From positions 1-64,000 of the forward strand of contig JADGHL010000002.1 in NCBI GenBank assembly GCA_019686135.1: DNA of 64,000 bases, read 5' to 3'. Of the stretch, positions 61,019 through 64,000 are shown piece by piece. This DNA is from Myxococcaceae bacterium (GTDB taxonomy: Bacteria; Myxococcota; Myxococcia; Myxococcales; Myxococcaceae). The first letter of the stretch is position 1; each line of letters begins with the position of its first letter. Below the pieces are notes generated by a model that saw only the letters and a list, made by a program, of their open reading frames with translations, searched no databases and was not told where the DNA came from. The translations under genes were made by a program, and so were the position numbers.

Positions 61019-61047
61019 AGTATCCGGATCGCGCGGGGTGGAATCAA
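61019..61047 (-). promoter_or_regulatory. Tentative promoter of the Frz operon
   Basis: Minus-strand TTGATT (61042-61047), 17 bases, GATACT (61019-61024), in the gap between the divergent frzA and frzZ genes. With this promoter, transcription would start about 61012 and the leader would be almost absent. On the other strand only a -10-like TAGAAT (61077-61082) is visible for frzZ. Confidence 0.35.
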
Positions 61048-61110
61048 GAAAGGCGTGCCGTCGGAAGCGCGGACGGTAGAATGCGCGCCCGCTCCAAAGA
61101 CGAGGAGATC

Positions 61111-61941
61111 ATGGCGCCCCGCGTGCTGGTCATCGACGACAGTGAGATCCTGCTCAACCTCACTGTCAATGCGCTCAACGCCGCCGGCTACGACGCCGTC
61201 GGCGCGGTGGACCTCGCCAGCCTGGACGCCGCGCTCGCGCAGTCGCCCGTCCAGCTGGTGCTCGTGGACGTCAACATGCCCGAGATGTTCGGGGACGACG
61301 TCGTCGAGTTCCTGCGGTCGCAGCGCAAGCTCGACGCCCGGCTCCTCCTTTATAGCGACCTGTCCGAGGAGGAGCTCGCGCAGCGCGCGAAGACCTCCGG
61401 CGCCGACGGGTACATCGTCAAGGGCGCGGGGATCGAAGCGGCGGTGGCGGAGGTGCGCGCGCAGCTGGGCGGTGGGACCCGGCCTCCGCCGGCACCAGCC
61501 GAGCCCGCGCCCTTGCCGGAGCCCGCCCCGGCGAAAAGCCCCGCCGAGCCTGCGGCCGCGGCCGTAAGCCAGGGCCCGAGGAAGAAACGGGTGCTCATCG
61601 TCGACGACAGCGAGATGGTGGGCCACGTGCTCCAGGGCGAGCTGACCGCGCGCGGCTTCGACGTCTTCGTCGCCGACAGCGCCGAGAAGGCCACGCGGAT
61701 CATCCTCAAGAAGCAGACCCGGCCCGACCTAGTGCTGCTGGATGTGCGGATGCCGAACGTGAACGGCGAGCAGTTCTGCCGCTTCATCAAGGGCAACCCG
61801 CTCTTCAGCGGGATCAAGGTCCTGCTCTGCTCGAGCGAGAGCCCCGAGGAGCTTCGGCGGATCTGCCGCGAAGCGGGGGCGGACGGCTTCGTGGGCAAGG
61901 AGGCCGTCCTCGCGCGGGTGATCTCCACCGACCTCGGCTGA
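61111..61941 (+). CDS. frzZ: FrzZ-like dual-receiver protein
   Basis: A 276-residue protein of two CheY-type receivers joined by an Ala/Pro linker (residues about 125-160, APAPLPEPAPAKSP-like). Receiver 1: VLVIDDSEILL, phospho-Asp in LVLVDVNMPEMFG, Lys in YIVKGAG. Receiver 2: VLIVDDSEMVGH, LVLLDVRMPNVNG, and a C-terminal FVGKEAV. In M. xanthus FrzZ is phosphorylated by FrzE and acts at the lagging cell pole to promote reversal. ATG at 61111 has GAGGAG just upstream. Divergent from the Frz operon, as in M. xanthus. Confidence 0.93.
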   Translation: MAPRVLVIDDSEILLNLTVNALNAAGYDAVGAVDLASLDAALAQSPVQLVLVDVNMPEMFGDDVVEFLRSQRKLDARLLLYSDLSEEELAQRAKTSGADGYIVKGAGIEAAVAEVRAQLGGGTRPPPAPAEPAPLPEPAPAKSPAEPAAAAVSQGPRKKRVLIVDDSEMVGHVLQGELTARGFDVFVADSAEKATRIILKKQTRPDLVLLDVRMPNVNGEQFCRFIKGNPLFSGIKVLLCSSESPEELRRICREAGADGFVGKEAVLARVISTDLG

Positions 61942-62058
61942 GCCACTGTCCGAAACCCGGACACCGCGAAGCAGCCAGTGATTCCGGGCACCTGGAGCGA
62001 CACGCTTCGGAATTGGATAGTCGGGGGAAAGGTCGGGTGGAGCGCCGTCAATCCACTT

Positions 62059-62085
62059 GACATGTGCGCATTCTGCCGACATGTG
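62059..62085. promoter_or_regulatory. Pair of GACATGTG sites, possible operator
   Basis: GACATGTG at 62059-62066 and again at 62078-62085 (19 bases apart), each around a palindromic ACATGT. A -35-like TTGACA overlaps the first copy. They lie in the 230 bases between frzZ and the peptidoglycan-binding protein gene. Two turns of the helix apart, they could bind one protein twice. Confidence 0.35.
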
Positions 62086-62170
62086 AATTTTGCCTGTCAT
62101 CCCGGTAGGTTGCGCTGGATGCGGCGTGGGCCACCGGCTGGCCTGCTTCTTGGAAAATGAGCGGCCGGCA

Positions 62171-62524
62171 ATGGTCGCCTTCCGTTCCGCCAGAACGATT
62201 CGCCCCTTGGTGACCGCAGCGGCGACGCTGCCGCTGGCGGTGGCGCGCACCTCTTCCGGTGAGCTGCGCCGGGGCGCCACGGGCCTTCGGGTGCGGGAGC
62301 TGCAGCAAAAGCTTCGCGTGCTCGGGTACCTCTCGGAGGCGGACGTCGCGTCGGGCCCCGGAGTGTTCGGCCCACGCACCGAGAAGGCGGTGATGGCGTT
62401 CCAGGCCGATCACGGGCTCAAGCGCATCGGCGTGGTCGGCCGCTACACGCAGGCGGCGCTGGAGAAGGCGCTGGCGGAGAACTTTCCACCGACGGGCAGT
62501 CGGAACACGCTCGGCTCGTCGTGA
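62171..62524 (+). CDS. Peptidoglycan-binding domain protein
   Basis: A 117-residue protein with a PG_binding_1 domain: LRRGATGLRVRELQQKLRVLGY, GVFGPRTEKAVMAFQADHGL and RYTQAALEKAL. The N-terminal part before it (VAFRSARTIRPLVTAAATLPLAVA) has weak signal-like character. ATG at 62171 is preferred for length; an in-frame ATG upstream at 62090 is possible and neither has a good ribosome site. A strong terminator follows 36 bases after the stop. Confidence 0.72.
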   Translation: MVAFRSARTIRPLVTAAATLPLAVARTSSGELRRGATGLRVRELQQKLRVLGYLSEADVASGPGVFGPRTEKAVMAFQADHGLKRIGVVGRYTQAALEKALAENFPPTGSRNTLGSS

Positions 62525-62559
62525 CAGCTGGCAATGGGTCTGGAATGGGTCCGGACTCG

Positions 62560-62608
62560 ACGGGACTTCGCCTTTCCCCCTTTGGGCGAAGTCCCGTTCT
62601 CTTTTTTT
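62560..62608 (+). terminator. Strong intrinsic terminator
   Basis: Perfect 13-base arms ACGGGACTTCGCC (62560-62572) and GGCGAAGTCCCGT (62585-62597) with a 12-base loop, then TCTCTTTTTTT. It ends the plus-strand peptidoglycan-binding protein transcript (and any read-through from frzZ). On the minus strand there is no T run, so the radical SAM gene is not its target. Confidence 0.92.
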
Positions 62609-63966
62609 CAGCCCCGGCGGCGGCGCTCGCGGAGGCCGCGGGCGAAGTTGCCGATCACCAGCCACGGGGCCGCCTTCTTGAACGCGCGGAGCATCTGACG
62701 GACGCCGATCGGCTCGCCGCCCGCGCCCCGGTCGCGCGCCACCTCCAGGTATTGCAGCGGGTCGATGCACAGAGACCGCGTCTGCACCTGGTCGATCCGG
62801 TAGCGGCGGATGAGCCGGGTGAGCGCTTCGACCTCGCCCGCGCGGTCCGTCACGCCCGGGAACAGAAGCAGGTTGATCGCCACATACGCGCCCCTCTCGC
62901 GGGCCAGCGCGATCGACGCCTCCACGTCCTCCCAGCCGTACTTCACCGGCCGGTAGTAGGCCTCGTAGAGATCCTTCACCGCCGAGTTCAGCGACACCCG
63001 GACCGCGTCCAGCCCCGCGTCGAACAGCGCGCGCAGCCCGTGGGTGAGCGAGCCGTTGGTGTTGATGTTGATGGACCCCTTCGAGGTGCGCGCGCGGATG
63101 TAGCGGATGGCTTCGGCGATCTGCCTCCAGCGGGTGAGCGGTTCGCCTTCGCAGCCCTGGCCGAAGCTGACCATGGTGCGGCCGGGCGCGTGCTCGAGGT
63201 GGAACACGCCCACCTGCCCCATCTCCTCCGCGGTGGGGCCGTCCTCCATCCGCTCGTGCGAGGCGGGCGGGCCGTCCGGGGGCTGGTCGGAGATGCAGCC
63301 CACGCAGCGCGCGTTGCACATGATCGACGCGGGGATCGCCCCCTCGTCGCGCGCGTAGAAGATGTTCTGGCTGGTGAAGCAGCGGTACACCAGCGCGCAC
63401 GTCTCGAGCTGCTGGAGCACGCGGTTGTCGGGGAAGCGCCGCCGGTACTCCCGCACGCGGGCCTTCAGGTCCGGCGTCGAGTAGCGCTCGGGAGACCAGT
63501 GCGTGCGGCGGTCGGTGTGGATGGCCCACGCCACCGGCCCGTCCTCGCCCCAGGCCGCGGCGGTGTACGCCCACTGCGGCAGCACCGGCCCGAAGTGCTT
63601 CACCTCGCCGGGCAGATAGGTGCGGGTGTAGCCCGGCGGCAGAAGCGCGCCCACCGCGTGCGGCGTGAACGTCCGCGATCCGATGCGCAGCTCCTTCACC
63701 AGCTCGAACTCGCCGGTCGACGGATCAATCCCCACCGGTAGACGGCCCGGGAGGTGAACGAGGCGCGCGTGCTCGGGCAGCGGGATCGGCTTGTCCGTCG
63801 GAGGAAGCAGCGTCTCGCCGCTGCGCAGGGTGGCGAGCAGGTACGGGTGTTCCATCACCTTCCCCTGCGGATCGGCGACGAGCAGCTTCGGAGCGGACGG
63901 CGTCTGGCGCCGGCGGGACGGGCGGAGCATCGCGGGGTCGTTTACCACCAACACCGCAGGGCGCAC
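62608..63966 (-). CDS. Radical SAM protein of unknown substrate
   Basis: A 452-residue radical SAM enzyme. The cluster motif is MCNARCVGCISDQ (C-x3-C-x2-C, about residue 225), followed by SFGQGCEGEPLT, SININTNGSLTHGLRALFDAGLDAVRVSLNS and the SPASM-like absence: no extra cysteine set at the C terminus, which ends with an Arg-rich tail. The N-terminal 210 residues (LVADPQGKVMEHP, LPVGIDPSTGEFELV, a region with HTDRRTHWSPERY) are unlike the common families. It could modify a protein or lipid-linked substrate. GTG at 63966 is the start; a second GTG 4 codons on is possible. The last 34 bases of the window hold no further feature. Confidence 0.82.
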   Translation of the reverse strand: MRPAVLVVNDPAMLRPSRRRQTPSAPKLLVADPQGKVMEHPYLLATLRSGETLLPPTDKPIPLPEHARLVHLPGRLPVGIDPSTGEFELVKELRIGSRTFTPHAVGALLPPGYTRTYLPGEVKHFGPVLPQWAYTAAAWGEDGPVAWAIHTDRRTHWSPERYSTPDLKARVREYRRRFPDNRVLQQLETCALVYRCFTSQNIFYARDEGAIPASIMCNARCVGCISDQPPDGPPASHERMEDGPTAEEMGQVGVFHLEHAPGRTMVSFGQGCEGEPLTRWRQIAEAIRYIRARTSKGSININTNGSLTHGLRALFDAGLDAVRVSLNSAVKDLYEAYYRPVKYGWEDVEASIALARERGAYVAINLLLFPGVTDRAGEVEALTRLIRRYRIDQVQTRSLCIDPLQYLEVARDRGAGGEPIGVRQMLRAFKKAAPWLVIGNFARGLRERRRRG

Positions 63967-64000
63967 GCATCGTCCCCGGCACGCGGCGTGCTCTCGGAGC

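Overview
The window is a very G+C-rich chromosome segment from a myxobacterium (phylum Myxococcota, most like the Cystobacterineae). The main reasons are a Frz-type chemosensory operon laid out as in Myxococcus xanthus, a GltJ/AgmX-like GYF plus TonB-C protein, a lipoprotein with a MYXO-CTERM-like tail, many cysteine-rich lipoproteins and a sigma-54 activator. No rRNA, tRNA, CRISPR array, transposase or phage gene was seen. Most genes lie on the minus strand, packed with 4-nt ATGA or GTGA overlaps. GTG and TTG starts are common, and two genes appear to need CTG.

Layout. 0-6.5 kb: hisC (cut by the edge), accA, a tandem Get3/ArsA ATPase, a two-component pair (sigma-54 activator plus a kinase with a decayed ATPase domain), dCMP deaminase. 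6.6-16.8 kb: small secreted protein, trypsin-like lipoprotein protease, PrkA, large Cys-rich lipoprotein, Hsp70 without a lid, GT2 glycosyltransferase, outer-membrane protein. 16.8-24.3 kb: clpX, GltJ-like protein, truA, a 54-aa ribbon-helix-helix regulator, outer-membrane protein, MYXO-CTERM-like lipoprotein.

24.4-30.3 kb is the most interesting part: a minus-strand sulfur-transfer cluster. In transcription order it holds a CysK-like protein without the PLP lysine, a MoeB/ThiF E1 without its N-terminal arginine-finger helix, a TusA-like protein, a MoaD/CysO-like carrier ending Gly-Gly-Arg, a degenerate E1-like protein that carries the missing N-terminal helix, an intact CysM, a JAMM protease (Mec), then from its own promoter APS kinase CysC, and after a hairpin LarE. 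The core resembles the CysO-CysM-Mec thiocarboxylate route to cysteine (Mycobacterium) and the Hcy and Qbs systems. The two intact/degenerate enzyme pairs are not part of any version I know.

30.4-53.9 kb: NarL-type two-component pair (regulator with an apparent CTG start), Cys-rich lipoprotein, outer-membrane protein, HAD phosphatase, AI-2E-type permease, a 32-aa basic protein, DmpA-type peptidase, duplicated D-Ala-D-Ala-ligase-like ATP-grasp protein with an RDD membrane protein, hemB, methyltransferases, DUF1015 protein, a collagen-like protein with 45-bp tandem repeats, a 3-phosphoglycerate-dehydrogenase-like protein, gamma carbonic anhydrase and a PHA-granule-region protein.

53.9-62 kb: the Frz cluster frzA-frzB-frzCD-frzE-frzG-frzF with divergent frzZ, which in M. 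xanthus sets the reversal frequency of gliding cells. It is followed by a peptidoglycan-binding protein, a strong intrinsic terminator and a radical SAM protein.
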